A stretch of DNA of 64,000 nucleotides from Lachnospiraceae bacterium UBA4260. GTDB taxonomy: Bacteria; Bacillota; Clostridia; Lachnospirales; Lachnospiraceae. The notes below the pieces were generated by a model. It was not told the DNA's origin and ran no database searches. It worked only from the letters and a program-made list of their open reading frames with translations. The stretch spans positions 58,824 through 122,823 of the forward strand of contig DGWK01000019.1 in the NCBI GenBank assembly GCA_002395235.1. The letters run 5' to 3'. This document shows positions 42,574-51,270 of this stretch, one piece after another. Position numbers and translations under genes: made by a program. The stretch's first letter is position 1. Every line of letters starts with the position of its first letter.

Positions 42574-43781
42574 TGGCTAGAAATTCAGACAAAATTGAAA
42601 TCAGAAAAATTGATGAAATAATACCGTATATCAATAACCCGAGGCATAACAAAGAGGCGGTTGATTTGGTAGCGGCGTCAATATCAGAATTTGGATTTAA
42701 AAATCCTATTATTCTGGACAGCAAAAATGTTATCGTTGCGGGACATACCCGTTTCGCGGCTGCGAAAAAGTTAGGTTTAAAAGAGGTTCCGTGCATAATG
42801 GCGGATGACCTGACCGAACAGCAGATTAAAGCGTTCCGTCTTGCCGACAATAAAGTTGCCGAGGCGGCGACGTGGGATATGGATTTGCTGAAAATTGAAC
42901 TCGACGGCATAACAGACATCGATATGTCTAATCTCGGATTTGACAATATTAGCCTTGGAGATGAGATAACCGAAGGGCATAGCGATGTCAGTGAAGATGA
43001 CGTTCCTGAAAAACCCGATGAGCCCAGTACTAAACTTGGCGATATTTATCAGTTGGGAAAGCACAGACTGATATGCGGTGACAGCACGGATGTCGCGGTT
43101 ATCGGTAGGCTAATGGATGGGGCAAAGGCAGATATGGTCTTTACTGACCCACCATATAATGTCAATTATGATGAAAAAGAAAAACGGCTCTTAAAATATC
43201 GTCCAAACGCAAGAGTAAATGATGATATAAATACCGGTATCAAAAATGATAATATCGGGGATTATAAAACATTTTGTAAAAACATAGCAAATATAATAAG
43301 CCAAAATACAGATGGGTGCGTGTATGTATGTGGGGCGCAAGGGAAAGACGGACGAATATTATTTAAGACGCTTGATGATAAAATTCATAACTCAACAACG
43401 ATTATATGGAACAAACCACATTTCGTTTTGGGTGATGGGAAATATCAAAATAAATATGAACCCATATGGTTTGGGTGGGTAAAAAGCGGTAAATCATTTA
43501 CTGATGACAGGACATTAACAAATGTATGGGATATAGACAAGCCACAAAAAAGCGAATTACATCCTACTATGAAGCCTTTGGAGTTAGTCGCTAGAGCAAT
43601 AAAGCATAACCCAAAAGCCAAAAGTGTTTTGGATTTATTTGGTGGTAGTGGTAGCACACTAATAGCCTGTGAACAGTTGAACAGAAAATGCTACATGGCA
43701 GAACTCGACCCGAAGTATTGCGATGTCATAATTGCAAGATGGGAGAAATTAACGGGAAAGAAAGCGGAGAGGATTAACTAA
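42573..43781 (+). CDS. ParB-domain-fused beta-class DNA methyltransferase
   Basis: The start overlaps the MetK-like stop. The 402-residue protein has an N-terminal ParB/sulfiredoxin-like domain (INNPRHNKEAVDLVAASISE ... VIVAGHTRFAAAKKLG, about 15-85). A methyltransferase domain follows, with motif IV DPPYNVNY near residue 190 and the later SAM motif LDLFGGSGSTLIACEQ. The order DPPY before FxGxG marks the beta class; such phage enzymes methylate adenine N6 or cytosine N4, often to escape restriction. The catalytic half (43,150-43,780) is more A+T-rich than its neighbours, suggesting separate transfer. There is no cognate nuclease. Confidence 0.9.
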   Translation: MARNSDKIEIRKIDEIIPYINNPRHNKEAVDLVAASISEFGFKNPIILDSKNVIVAGHTRFAAAKKLGLKEVPCIMADDLTEQQIKAFRLADNKVAEAATWDMDLLKIELDGITDIDMSNLGFDNISLGDEITEGHSDVSEDDVPEKPDEPSTKLGDIYQLGKHRLICGDSTDVAVIGRLMDGAKADMVFTDPPYNVNYDEKEKRLLKYRPNARVNDDINTGIKNDNIGDYKTFCKNIANIISQNTDGCVYVCGAQGKDGRILFKTLDDKIHNSTTIIWNKPHFVLGDGKYQNKYEPIWFGWVKSGKSFTDDRTLTNVWDIDKPQKSELHPTMKPLELVARAIKHNPKAKSVLDLFGGSGSTLIACEQLNRKCYMAELDPKYCDVIIARWEKLTGKKAERIN

Positions 43782-43801
43782 TCAGAAAGGAGGCGCACAA
43801 G

Positions 43802-44203
43802 ATGGCGAAGATGGGACGACCAGTTAAGGTGATAGACCGCGCACAGTTCGAAAATCTGTGCGCTCTTCAATGTACGAAAATAGAAATTTGTTCGTGGTTT
43901 GATGTTACAGATAAGACATTAGACAAATGGTGCAAACGGGAGTATGGTGCTACTTTTTCCGAGGTTTATGCAGTTAAGCGCGGCAAAGGGGTAATAAGTG
44001 TTCGCCGAGCGCTGTATCAGAACGCAGTGCAAAAAGGGAATGTCAAGGCACAGATATTCTGGTTGAAGAACCATGGGGGAATGACGGATAAGATAACAGG
44101 CGAATTTTCCGAAAAGCAGACAGTTGAAGCGACTGTAAATACTTCCATTGAAAATGCGTCAGACCGTATCCGGGCGTTGATTAATGAGGCGGCAAAAGAA
44201 TGA
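43802..44203 (+). CDS. terS: Terminase small subunit
   Basis: The 133-residue protein begins with MAKMGRPVKVIDRAQFENL and a helix-turn-helix (EICSWFDVTDKTLDKWCKRE, about 27-46), followed by a helical oligomerisation region. This is the usual layout of TerS, which recognises phage DNA for packaging. AAAGGAGG precedes the ATG. The stop overlaps the GIY-YIG start as ATGA. Assignment rests on fold and position just before the large subunit. Confidence 0.75.
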   Translation: MAKMGRPVKVIDRAQFENLCALQCTKIEICSWFDVTDKTLDKWCKREYGATFSEVYAVKRGKGVISVRRALYQNAVQKGNVKAQIFWLKNHGGMTDKITGEFSEKQTVEATVNTSIENASDRIRALINEAAKE

Positions 44204-44991
44204 CTGGTATATATATGATACGTAATAAAATTAACGGGAAGGTATATATCGGTCAGAGCCGGGACATAGACCACCGTTGGAGTTGTCATAGATATGACCT
44301 TAGACATAACAGGCACGGAAATCCTCATTTACAGCATTCATATAATCTTCACCCGGACGCATTTGAATATAAGGTAATACTCGAATGTAAGCCTGAGGAA
44401 TTAAACGCAGAGGAAGAAAGACTAATTGAGTCGTATAATGCATGCAACCCGGATTATGGATATAATATAGACTCTAAGGCGAATGGCCCAGGAAAGATGT
44501 CGGACGAAACGAAAAAGAAACTTTCCGAAATCAACAAAGGCAAGGACGTTGGTCATATGAGGGGGCGCGTTCTTTCCGCTTCATGGAGACGACATTTATC
44601 CGAGGCTCAACCGCATAAACGCGCTGTAATTTGTTTGGAAACGAAACATGTTTATGATAGCGCATTTGATGTGGAAAGAGATGCAGGAGTACAAAGATGT
44701 AAAGTTGTTTCCTGTTGTACGGGACACAGAAAAACAGCAGGCGGTTATCATTGGGCTTATTACGACGATTACATTGCGAATCCAGAACATTATGCCGACA
44801 TTTTAAATGAATATGTACCAACGAAGAGTACCGGTGCCAAGGTGATATGCCTTGATACCGGTATTATTTATGCCACCGCACGGGAAGCGTCAAGATTTTT
44901 AGGATTAAGCCCTTCTGCGATTTGTAATTGCCTGAAAGGAAAGGCGAAGACGTCAGGTGGTTATCGTTGGGCTTATTACGATGAACCCTGA
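44200..44991 (+). CDS. GIY-YIG homing endonuclease
   Basis: The 263-residue protein opens with the GIY-YIG domain: GIYMIRNKINGKVYIGQSRD contains GIY and YIG, followed by the catalytic arginine (HRWSCHR) and the glutamate in EERLIE. The C-terminal half holds two NUMOD-type DNA-binding modules ending in the repeated GGYHWAYYDD and GGYRWAYYDE. It is a free-standing mobile endonuclease between the two terminase genes. It overlaps terS by 4 bases (ATGA) and terL by 11. Its A+T content is higher than that of its neighbours. Confidence 0.92.
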   Translation: MTGIYMIRNKINGKVYIGQSRDIDHRWSCHRYDLRHNRHGNPHLQHSYNLHPDAFEYKVILECKPEELNAEEERLIESYNACNPDYGYNIDSKANGPGKMSDETKKKLSEINKGKDVGHMRGRVLSASWRRHLSEAQPHKRAVICLETKHVYDSAFDVERDAGVQRCKVVSCCTGHRKTAGGYHWAYYDDYIANPEHYADILNEYVPTKSTGAKVICLDTGIIYATAREASRFLGLSPSAICNCLKGKAKTSGGYRWAYYDEP

Positions 44992-46258
44992 CGAATTAAT
45001 CAAATGGTTATATGACCACCCGGAACAAGTCGGCATTCAGGTTGGTTTTAAGGATTTGACAAAAATCCATGGTAAATGGATGCGCGAAATGATTTTTGGC
45101 ACGGGCGATTATACGCTCATGGCACATCGTGCGTCGTATAAATCCTCATGTCTTTCCGTTGCCATTGCGTTGATGATGGTTCTTTATCCCACGGAAAATA
45201 TTATCTTTTTGCGTAAAGCGGATAAAGACGTGGCAGAGATGTTGCGAATGGTTGCACAGGCTCTCGAAAGCCAAATTTTGAAGGATATTGTTTCAATTCT
45301 TTATGGCAGAGATTTGGTTATCATAGAGCGTTCCCAAGACCACCTGAGCACTAATCTGTGGACATCTCCAATGGGTGCGCCTCAGTTGCTGGGGCTCGGA
45401 CTTAGGTCCTCAATCACAGGAAAACATTGCACAAAGGTAATTACAGATGACATCTGCAATACCGAAGACAGAAAGAGCCGCGCGGAGCGTGAAAACACGA
45501 AACAGGTATATTACGAATTACATAATATCTGTAATCGTGGCGGACGCATTATAAATCTGGGCACAAAATGGCATAAAGACGACGTTTTTACTATTATGCC
45601 AAATCAGCATATTTATACATGTTATGACACAGGTTTGATGACCGAAGCGGAAATACAGCAAAAACGAGATGAAATGAGTCCATCTCTGTTTGCGGCGAAC
45701 TACGAATTGAAGTACGTTGCAGACGGCAATGTATTGTTTCCTAGTGCATTGTTGGATGGTAAAGAGGCGAACATATATAACGGATATGGTCATATCGATG
45801 CGGCATACGGCGGCGGAGACAGCGTTGCGTTCACAATAATGAAACGGAACACGGACGGCAGTTATACCGCCTACGGCAAAATTTGGCCAGAAGCACATGT
45901 AGAAAATTGTTTGACCGAAATCTATAACCTGTGGGAAGGATACAGATGTGGGACGGTTTTCTCGGAGCGAAACGCTGACAAGGGGTATTTAGCGAAATCG
46001 CTACAAGGACTGGAAGTTCCGGCGCAAACGTATCACGAACAGCAAAACAAGTACGTAAAAATCAGCACGCATTTGAAAAAAGCGTGGAAGAAAATACATT
46101 GGATACCGGAAACCGACCCGGAGTATCTAGTACAGATAACGGATTATACAGAGCAGGCGGCGCACGATGACGCACCTGATAGCGCGGCGAGCCTGGTAAG
46201 AATATTCGAAGGAAAGAACCCGGCGACAACGGCGGATTACCTGCGAGGGGGATTGTAA
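44981..46258 (+). CDS. terL: Terminase large subunit
   Basis: ATG 44981 gives 425 residues starting MNPDELIKWLYDHPEQ. The ATPase part has a Walker-A-like MAHRASYKSSCLSVAIALMM (about 36-55) and Walker B TKVITDDICN. The nuclease part has HIDAAYGGGDSVAFTI with the first metal aspartate, and a late aspartate near AAHDDAPDSAASL. It powers DNA entry into the prohead and cuts concatemers. There is no good ribosome site: the nearest, AGGTGG, is some 20 bases upstream inside the endonuclease gene, so translation probably depends on coupling. Confidence 0.92.
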   Translation: MNPDELIKWLYDHPEQVGIQVGFKDLTKIHGKWMREMIFGTGDYTLMAHRASYKSSCLSVAIALMMVLYPTENIIFLRKADKDVAEMLRMVAQALESQILKDIVSILYGRDLVIIERSQDHLSTNLWTSPMGAPQLLGLGLRSSITGKHCTKVITDDICNTEDRKSRAERENTKQVYYELHNICNRGGRIINLGTKWHKDDVFTIMPNQHIYTCYDTGLMTEAEIQQKRDEMSPSLFAANYELKYVADGNVLFPSALLDGKEANIYNGYGHIDAAYGGGDSVAFTIMKRNTDGSYTAYGKIWPEAHVENCLTEIYNLWEGYRCGTVFSERNADKGYLAKSLQGLEVPAQTYHEQQNKYVKISTHLKKAWKKIHWIPETDPEYLVQITDYTEQAAHDDAPDSAASLVRIFEGKNPATTADYLRGGL

Positions 46259-46262
46259 AATT

Positions 46263-47621
46263 ATGGCTTACGATTTTAAAAAGAAAACGGACATATTTCG
46301 TTTCCCGTCGGACGTTCCTCTGACGGATTTAGACCTGATGAAATTCATCTCAAAGAACGACGCGATGTGTCTGATACGGTATAAACCGCTTCAGGATGCA
46401 TACGATAACCGATACGAGATTTTCAAATTACCCAAAAAACCTTCATGGAAACCGGACAGTCGTATCAGTATGAACTTTGCGGCGGAGATTACGGATACGT
46501 TTGAAGGTTTCCTGATGGGACAGCCGGTGACATTTTCCTCAGACGATGAGACCGTTCAGGAATACCTGACACATCTGCACAGTTATGCCGGGCAGACAGA
46601 CCATACCGCGGAATTGAGCACATTGGTATCGATTTTCGGCAGAGCGTACGAGATTTACTACGTGGACGCAGCCGGGGAGATAGATATGTCATATCTGTCA
46701 CCGATGGATTCCTTCATGATTTTCGACGACGGCATAGAACCGGAACCGCTGTATTTCGTCAGGACATATTATGACTCGTATGCAAAGATACGCAGAGGGT
46801 CGATTTCGGATTCTGATTTCGTAAGGTATTTCCACATACAAGGTGGTATACAGTGGGACGGAGAACCGCTGCCTCACGGATTTGATGGGGTTCCGGCGAC
46901 AGAGTATAAGCAGAATGTTTCCCGTAAGGGCGTTTTTGAAGATGCGTTGTCAGCGGTCGATGCGTACAACCTTGTCCTGAGTGAAAAGACGAACGACGTG
47001 AGGGCGCTGGCTGACGCATATCTGAAAATAGTCGGTGCGGATATCGATAAAGAGACATTGCAATGGATTAGGGATAACAGGATTATCAACCTGCCTTCGA
47101 CGATTGATGGCAAGACGCCGGATATCGGTTTCTTAGGCAGACCGTCAGCGGACGGCACGCAGGAAAATCTGCTGAACCGTTTGCAGAAAAACATCTTCTC
47201 TATGTCAAATGTAATTGACCTGAACAGTGAAGGCTTCCAACAGGCTTCCGGGAAGGCACTGCGTCAGCGCATGCAGTCAATGATAAACCTCGCGGGAAGG
47301 AAGCAGAGAAAATTAGACGAGGGATTTAAACGCAGATACCGCCTGATTTTCAGTAATCCTTGCTCAGGCATGTCGGATGATGCATGGACGGCGGTTTCAT
47401 GGAAGTATAATCTCATGCTCCCCGATGTATTGGGCGACGAGGCGGACACGGCGGGTAAACTTGCGGGTGTTGTTTCGAAGCGCACGCAGCTGAAAGTCCT
47501 GTCCATTGTGGATGACCCGGACAAGGAAATCGAAGCGATGGAAGAGGAACAGTCGGCGATATGGACGGACGGATATGACATAGACCGAACGGACAAGACC
47601 GACAAGGACGGTGATACCTGA
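46263..47621 (+). CDS. Portal protein (SPP1 gp6-like)
   Basis: The 452-residue protein shows the SPP1-gp6-type portal pattern: MNFAAEITDTFEGFLMGQPV early, the stem/clip region, and a late QQASGKALRQRMQSMINLAG with EGFKRRYRLIF. Twelve copies form the channel through which DNA enters and leaves the head. It follows terL by 4 bases and its TGA overlaps the next ATG. The acidic C-terminus (DIDRTDKTDKDGDT) is typical. Confidence 0.93.
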   Translation: MAYDFKKKTDIFRFPSDVPLTDLDLMKFISKNDAMCLIRYKPLQDAYDNRYEIFKLPKKPSWKPDSRISMNFAAEITDTFEGFLMGQPVTFSSDDETVQEYLTHLHSYAGQTDHTAELSTLVSIFGRAYEIYYVDAAGEIDMSYLSPMDSFMIFDDGIEPEPLYFVRTYYDSYAKIRRGSISDSDFVRYFHIQGGIQWDGEPLPHGFDGVPATEYKQNVSRKGVFEDALSAVDAYNLVLSEKTNDVRALADAYLKIVGADIDKETLQWIRDNRIINLPSTIDGKTPDIGFLGRPSADGTQENLLNRLQKNIFSMSNVIDLNSEGFQQASGKALRQRMQSMINLAGRKQRKLDEGFKRRYRLIFSNPCSGMSDDAWTAVSWKYNLMLPDVLGDEADTAGKLAGVVSKRTQLKVLSIVDDPDKEIEAMEEEQSAIWTDGYDIDRTDKTDKDGDT

Positions 47622-48664
47622 TGGCGGACAAGAATTGGAAAGACCAGTTCAAAGAACATTGGGAAGGTAGTGAAAAAGCACTTCAAGCGCAGGTCGAAAG
47701 AGCCGAAAGACAGGCAAAGAAAAATCTGCTGAACGCAATGGAAGCGGAAGCGAAGCGCCTTGAACAGCAGATTGAAGGATACTATAAGAAATACGCTGAC
47801 AAGGATGGCATTATTGAATACCGGAAACTCATGATTGGCGCGGATGCGGCGACTCGAAAGCAGATTTTTGAGGATTGGGAAGGTTTTTCTGAGATGCATC
47901 CTGAATATGCGCACCTGACACCTGCCCGCGAGAGCATATATCGGCTGAACAGGTTACAGGCGGAACAGGAACAAATCCGATTGGCGATGGCGGAATACGG
48001 TATCAAAGATACGGAAAGAGTCCTGAAATATGTGGGAAAAACGGCGGAGCAGTCGTTTACTGCGTATTGCAATGCTCTCGGGCAGCAGGGAAGGCTGGGC
48101 GTATATAATCCACATATTGTCGTGCATTTCAAACCGGTCGACGCCATGGAGAGTCATGAGATTTTGGATGAACTTGCGGCGATGATGGCACGAGGCGACA
48201 AGACCGTAACGCTTCCTACGGACATTCCGGGAAAAATCTTAGAGTCCAAGATGAAACTTGCGGATTACATGAACACCAACATGGTGAACGCGTTCGCGCG
48301 CGGCGATAGCACGGAGCGTATTGTTCGCGATATGTTGACCAAATTCAAAGGCTTCACTAAAACCGACTTGACCCGGCTGACGTATACAGAAAACACAAGG
48401 GTGATGGCGGAGACAAGCGCGTGCCTGAATGAACTTTCGGGCGTGACGGAATATAAGTTCTCGACATACAACGATAGTCTCGTTTGTCCAATTTGCATGG
48501 CTTTGCAGGACGCGGGTCCCTTCAAGTACAAGGATAGGGTCCCGGGGGAAAATTTCCCGCCGATGCACCCATGGTGTCGCTGTACCGTGACGCCGGTGAC
48601 AGGAAGTTTCGATGATTTCATGGACTCGCAGCTAGGAAAATATCTGAAAGGTTTCAAGTCATGA
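47621..48664 (+). CDS. Minor head protein (SPP1 gp7 / Mu gpF-like)
   Basis: The 347-residue protein has a helical N-terminal half and the C-terminal head-morphogenesis signature YTENTRVMAETSACLNEL followed by CPICMALQDAGPF and MHPWCRCTVTP, with conserved cysteines and histidine. Such proteins are present in few copies and bind the portal or DNA. Overlaps at both ends (ATG/TGA) indicate coupled translation. The thioredoxin-like gene follows. Confidence 0.9.
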   Translation: MADKNWKDQFKEHWEGSEKALQAQVERAERQAKKNLLNAMEAEAKRLEQQIEGYYKKYADKDGIIEYRKLMIGADAATRKQIFEDWEGFSEMHPEYAHLTPARESIYRLNRLQAEQEQIRLAMAEYGIKDTERVLKYVGKTAEQSFTAYCNALGQQGRLGVYNPHIVVHFKPVDAMESHEILDELAAMMARGDKTVTLPTDIPGKILESKMKLADYMNTNMVNAFARGDSTERIVRDMLTKFKGFTKTDLTRLTYTENTRVMAETSACLNELSGVTEYKFSTYNDSLVCPICMALQDAGPFKYKDRVPGENFPPMHPWCRCTVTPVTGSFDDFMDSQLGKYLKGFKS

Positions 48665-48942
48665 GGAAAGTAATTTTCGTATCCGGGCGATACTGCCCGC
48701 GATGTAAGTATGTGGAAAATGCGGTCTTAGATGTATTACCAAAGTATATGAAAAATTCCATTGAGAAAAGGGTAGCAGAGGATGACCCGGCATGGTGCGG
48801 AGCGCACAGAGTCAGGCACGTTCCGGTCTTCATTTTCGAGGAAGACGGGAAGGAAGTTCACCGCTTTGTTGGCAAAGAACCGAAACCCGAGGAAATCTGC
48901 ATGTGGCTTGACAATGTGAAAGACATTGAGGAACCGACATGA
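48661..48942 (+). CDS. Thioredoxin-like protein in the head gene cluster
   Basis: The 93-residue protein has a CxxC active site (GRYCPRCKYVENAV, cysteines at about 12 and 15), the cis-proline segment VPVFIF and a C-terminal helix, the minimum of a thioredoxin/glutaredoxin fold. ATGA overlap joins it to the minor head gene. A thiol-disulfide role is likely. Its place two genes before a cysteine protease suggests it could keep that enzyme or a head protein reduced, but this is inference. Confidence 0.85.
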   Translation: MRKVIFVSGRYCPRCKYVENAVLDVLPKYMKNSIEKRVAEDDPAWCGAHRVRHVPVFIFEEDGKEVHRFVGKEPKPEEICMWLDNVKDIEEPT

Positions 48943-49073
48943 TACCAATTCAGACGACGCACATGGATAACGGCGTGAAGATGGCATACGAAATGCTAGT
49001 CTATGTGGGATATGATTTCACAAAACTAGAGAGCGAAGAGATGGAGAAAGAAAATGATAAAGATTTCAATTGA
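48939..49073 (+). CDS. Small coupled phage protein, 44 residues
   Basis: The frame opens with ATG overlapping the thioredoxin-like stop (ATGA) and closes inside the start of the protease gene (overlap 20 bases). The peptide begins MIPIQTTHMDNGVKMAYEML and ends in a charged stretch. No family is recognised. Overlap at both ends supports real translation. Confidence 0.5.
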   Translation: MIPIQTTHMDNGVKMAYEMLVYVGYDFTKLESEEMEKENDKDFN

Positions 49074-49401
49074 AGATGACAAACTGATTATCCGAGGACA
49101 TTCCTCAGCAGAGGACAAAGACCATGAGGTCATCTGCGCGGCGGTCAGCGCAACGGCACAGATGTTAATGCTGGGACTGCGGCTTGCGGGCGTTCCTGAG
49201 GATGCGTTTTCCGAGCCTGAGGAACACGGCGGCGAAGTCGTAATCGACCTGACGGGCGTTGAGGAAATGGAAAGGTCATGTAGGATTGTCCTGTGCGCGG
49301 GGATTTTCCAAATGATGTCGATTGCGAACGCTAGACCAAAATCGGTATCCGTTGATATTGATTTTGTGAAATTTTCGAAGTACATGGATTTTTCTTATTG
49401 A
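49054..49401 (+). CDS. prp: Prp-family cysteine protease, phage-encoded
   Basis: The 115-residue protein matches Prp (YsxB-like), the enzyme that trims the N-terminus of ribosomal protein L27 in Firmicutes. The active-site histidine is in RGHSSAEDKD (His16) and the cysteine in EVICAAVSATAQ (Cys28); the 12-residue gap equals His22-Cys34 of Staphylococcus aureus Prp. The rest keeps the small alpha/beta fold. In phage 80alpha the host Prp cleaves the N-termini of scaffold and capsid proteins; here a copy is encoded by the phage directly before those two genes. Its substrates are probably virion proteins, but this is untested. Confidence 0.82.
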   Translation: MIKISIEDDKLIIRGHSSAEDKDHEVICAAVSATAQMLMLGLRLAGVPEDAFSEPEEHGGEVVIDLTGVEEMERSCRIVLCAGIFQMMSIANARPKSVSVDIDFVKFSKYMDFSY

Positions 49402-49405
49402 GATT

Positions 49406-49440
49406 AACCGGACGGCGGGTTATACCGCTGCCCGGTTTTT
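49406..49440 (+). terminator. Terminator between the protease and scaffold genes
   Basis: AACCGG (49406-49411) pairs with CCGGTT (49432-49437), inner GCGG/CCGC, followed by TTTTT. It divides the packaging/portal/protease cluster from scaffold and capsid. Confidence 0.8.
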
Positions 49441-49442
49441 AT

Positions 49443-49518
49443 ATGTCCAGGCGGGGATGACGGTAAAAGCACACGGAGACATGTCCAGGCGGGGACGACG
49501 TAAAAAGCACACGGATAC
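49443..49518. repeat. 38-bp tandem duplication before the scaffold gene
   Basis: Copy 1 spans 49443-49480 and copy 2 49481-49518, both beginning ATGTCCAGGCGGGGA and containing AAAGCACACGGA, with four mismatches. They lie between a terminator and the scaffold ribosome site, where late promoter or regulator sites could be. Confidence 0.8.
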
Positions 49519-49569
49519 AACATTTTTTCACAGCGCGGCGACGCTATAAAACGTGGGAGGAATTAGATT

Positions 49570-50220
49570 ATGAAATTCAAAGTAGCAAAGATGTATGTAA
49601 GACAGGCGAAGGCGGTTCCGGCTTACAAGTTCTCCGTTTTTGATGATGACGGGAATGAAGGCGGCACGGACGGAAACGGCGGCGACGACAAGGGCGCAGA
49701 GGACGGCGGCGACGGTAACGAGGATGACAAGGACAAACCTAAGTATACCGACGCTGATTTGGACAAAATCATCGGACAGAAGTTCGCGCAGTGGCAAAAG
49801 CGTCAGGAAAAGGCGGTCGACGAGGCGAAAAAACTTGAAAAGATGAGCGCTGACGAAAAGAACGCCAAAAAGTTATCCGAGTTGCAGGCACGTCTTGACG
49901 AGATGGAGAAAAAGGATGCGCAGAGCAAAATGGCGGCGTCTGCCCGTAAGTTATTGCAGGACGAGAACATTGTGGTCGATGATGTTATCGTATCTGCTCT
50001 TATCCGCGAGGATGCGGAGCACACGAAAGCGGCGGTCGACGCGTTCATTAAGTCCTTCAAGTCTGCCGTTCAGAACGCGGCAAAGATGACCTTTGGACGC
50101 AAAGAGAAACCTAAGACCGGCGGCAATGGCGGAGAGATGACTCGCTCGGATATCATGAAGATTGCAGACCGAGCTGAGCGTCAGAAAGCGATTAAAGCAC
50201 ATCCTGAACTGTTCCGCTGA
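49570..50220 (+). CDS. Capsid scaffold protein
   Basis: The 216-residue protein has the composition of phage scaffolds: an acidic disordered N-terminal region (about 25-58), a long K/E/A coiled coil (about 75-115) and a basic/helical C-terminus ending IKAHPELFR. It sits between the protease and the major capsid gene. Residues 19-28 are YKFSVFDDDG, resembling the N-terminal motif of capsid, tail-tube and baseplate proteins; in phage 80alpha, scaffold and capsid share an N-terminal Prp site. GGGAGG precedes the ATG. Scaffolds shape the prohead and then leave. Confidence 0.85.
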   Translation: MKFKVAKMYVRQAKAVPAYKFSVFDDDGNEGGTDGNGGDDKGAEDGGDGNEDDKDKPKYTDADLDKIIGQKFAQWQKRQEKAVDEAKKLEKMSADEKNAKKLSELQARLDEMEKKDAQSKMAASARKLLQDENIVVDDVIVSALIREDAEHTKAAVDAFIKSFKSAVQNAAKMTFGRKEKPKTGGNGGEMTRSDIMKIADRAERQKAIKAHPELFR

Positions 50221-50292
50221 GTTTTGTTTTACAAATAATATTTCACACTATACGTAAAGACATTTATCACTATGAAAGGATAGGTAATAAAA

Positions 50293-51198
50293 ATGATGAC
50301 AAAGAATTATAAGTTTCTCATTTTCGATGGCGAAACTCCGGCTAATAACACGATTACTACTCAGGACATTGCTCCTGAAATCAGTATCGACAAGGCTTAC
50401 GGTCTTCGCGATTCCGTGAGAAAACTCACGGAGGCACTCGGCATTCAGGATGTTCAGCCTCTTTCCGAGGGTACAACGATTAAGATTTACAAGACCGAAA
50501 AGGTTAACACACCTGCACAGGTTGCCGAAGGTGAAGTTGTTGCGCTGACAAAAATCCGCAGAGTCCTTCACCAGACTATCGTTGTAACACTGGAGAAATT
50601 CCGCAAGACAACGACCGCCGAAGCGATTGCTCGCAGCGGATTTTCCAAGTCTGTCAACGATACTGACGACAAACTGATTTCCGAGATTGGTATCGGCATC
50701 AAGAAGGCTTTCTTCACGATGCTGAAGACCGGCACGGGTACAGCGACAAAGGGCGCGAACCTTCAGGCTGCGTGCGCGCAGCTTTGGGGTGCGCTTCAGA
50801 CAGGCTTCGAGGATGTTGAAGTTGAAGGTCAGACGGTCTTCTTCGTAAACCCCTTGGATGCAGCTAACTACCTCGCGAGCGCGGCTATTACGGTTCAGAC
50901 CGCTTTCGGTCTGACGTATGTGAAAAACTTCCTCGGGATGGGCACACTCATCATCAGCAAAGAAGTTGCGCAGGGCGCACCGATTGCAACCGTATCTGAT
51001 AACCTCAAGTGCGCTTGCGTCGGTTCCGGTTCTGAGGTTGCAGATGTTTTCGGATATATCTTTGACGAAACAGGTCTTATCGGAATGAACCATACAATCG
51101 CTTCCGATAGGGTCAGTGTGGATACGAATGTTATCGAGGGGGTCAAATTCTACACAGAAGACCTCGGCAAGGTATACATCGGCTCCATTGGAGCCTGA
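50293..51198 (+). CDS. Major capsid protein
   Basis: The 301-residue protein lies after the scaffold gene and has the size and alpha/beta composition of an HK97-fold capsid protein; RVLHQTIVVTLEKFRKTTT and the late segment ISKEVAQGAPIATVSD fit the long-helix and loop regions. Residues 6-13 are YKFLIFDG, identical to tail-tube residues 4-11. AAAGGATAGG precedes the ATG. A hairpin follows the stop, which may set expression relative to downstream genes. Confidence 0.88.
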   Translation: MMTKNYKFLIFDGETPANNTITTQDIAPEISIDKAYGLRDSVRKLTEALGIQDVQPLSEGTTIKIYKTEKVNTPAQVAEGEVVALTKIRRVLHQTIVVTLEKFRKTTTAEAIARSGFSKSVNDTDDKLISEIGIGIKKAFFTMLKTGTGTATKGANLQAACAQLWGALQTGFEDVEVEGQTVFFVNPLDAANYLASAAITVQTAFGLTYVKNFLGMGTLIISKEVAQGAPIATVSDNLKCACVGSGSEVADVFGYIFDETGLIGMNHTIASDRVSVDTNVIEGVKFYTEDLGKVYIGSIGA

Positions 51199-51219
51199 CC
51201 GGCAGTAACACGATTTCAG

Positions 51220-51247
51220 ATGGAGAGGGCATAACAACCCTCTCCAT
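51220..51247 (+). terminator. Hairpin after the capsid gene
   Basis: A perfect 10-bp stem ATGGAGAGGG/CCCTCTCCAT with loop CATAACAA, followed by TATTTGC. The T-run is short, so it may be a partial terminator or an RNA-stabilising structure. Confidence 0.6.
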
Positions 51248-51270
51248 TATTTGCAATTTGGAGGCGGACA

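Noticed and set aside
44200..44991. GIY-YIG gene as part of a self-splicing intron
   Set aside because: It starts and ends at gene borders, terL and terS are both complete, and no intron core was seen.
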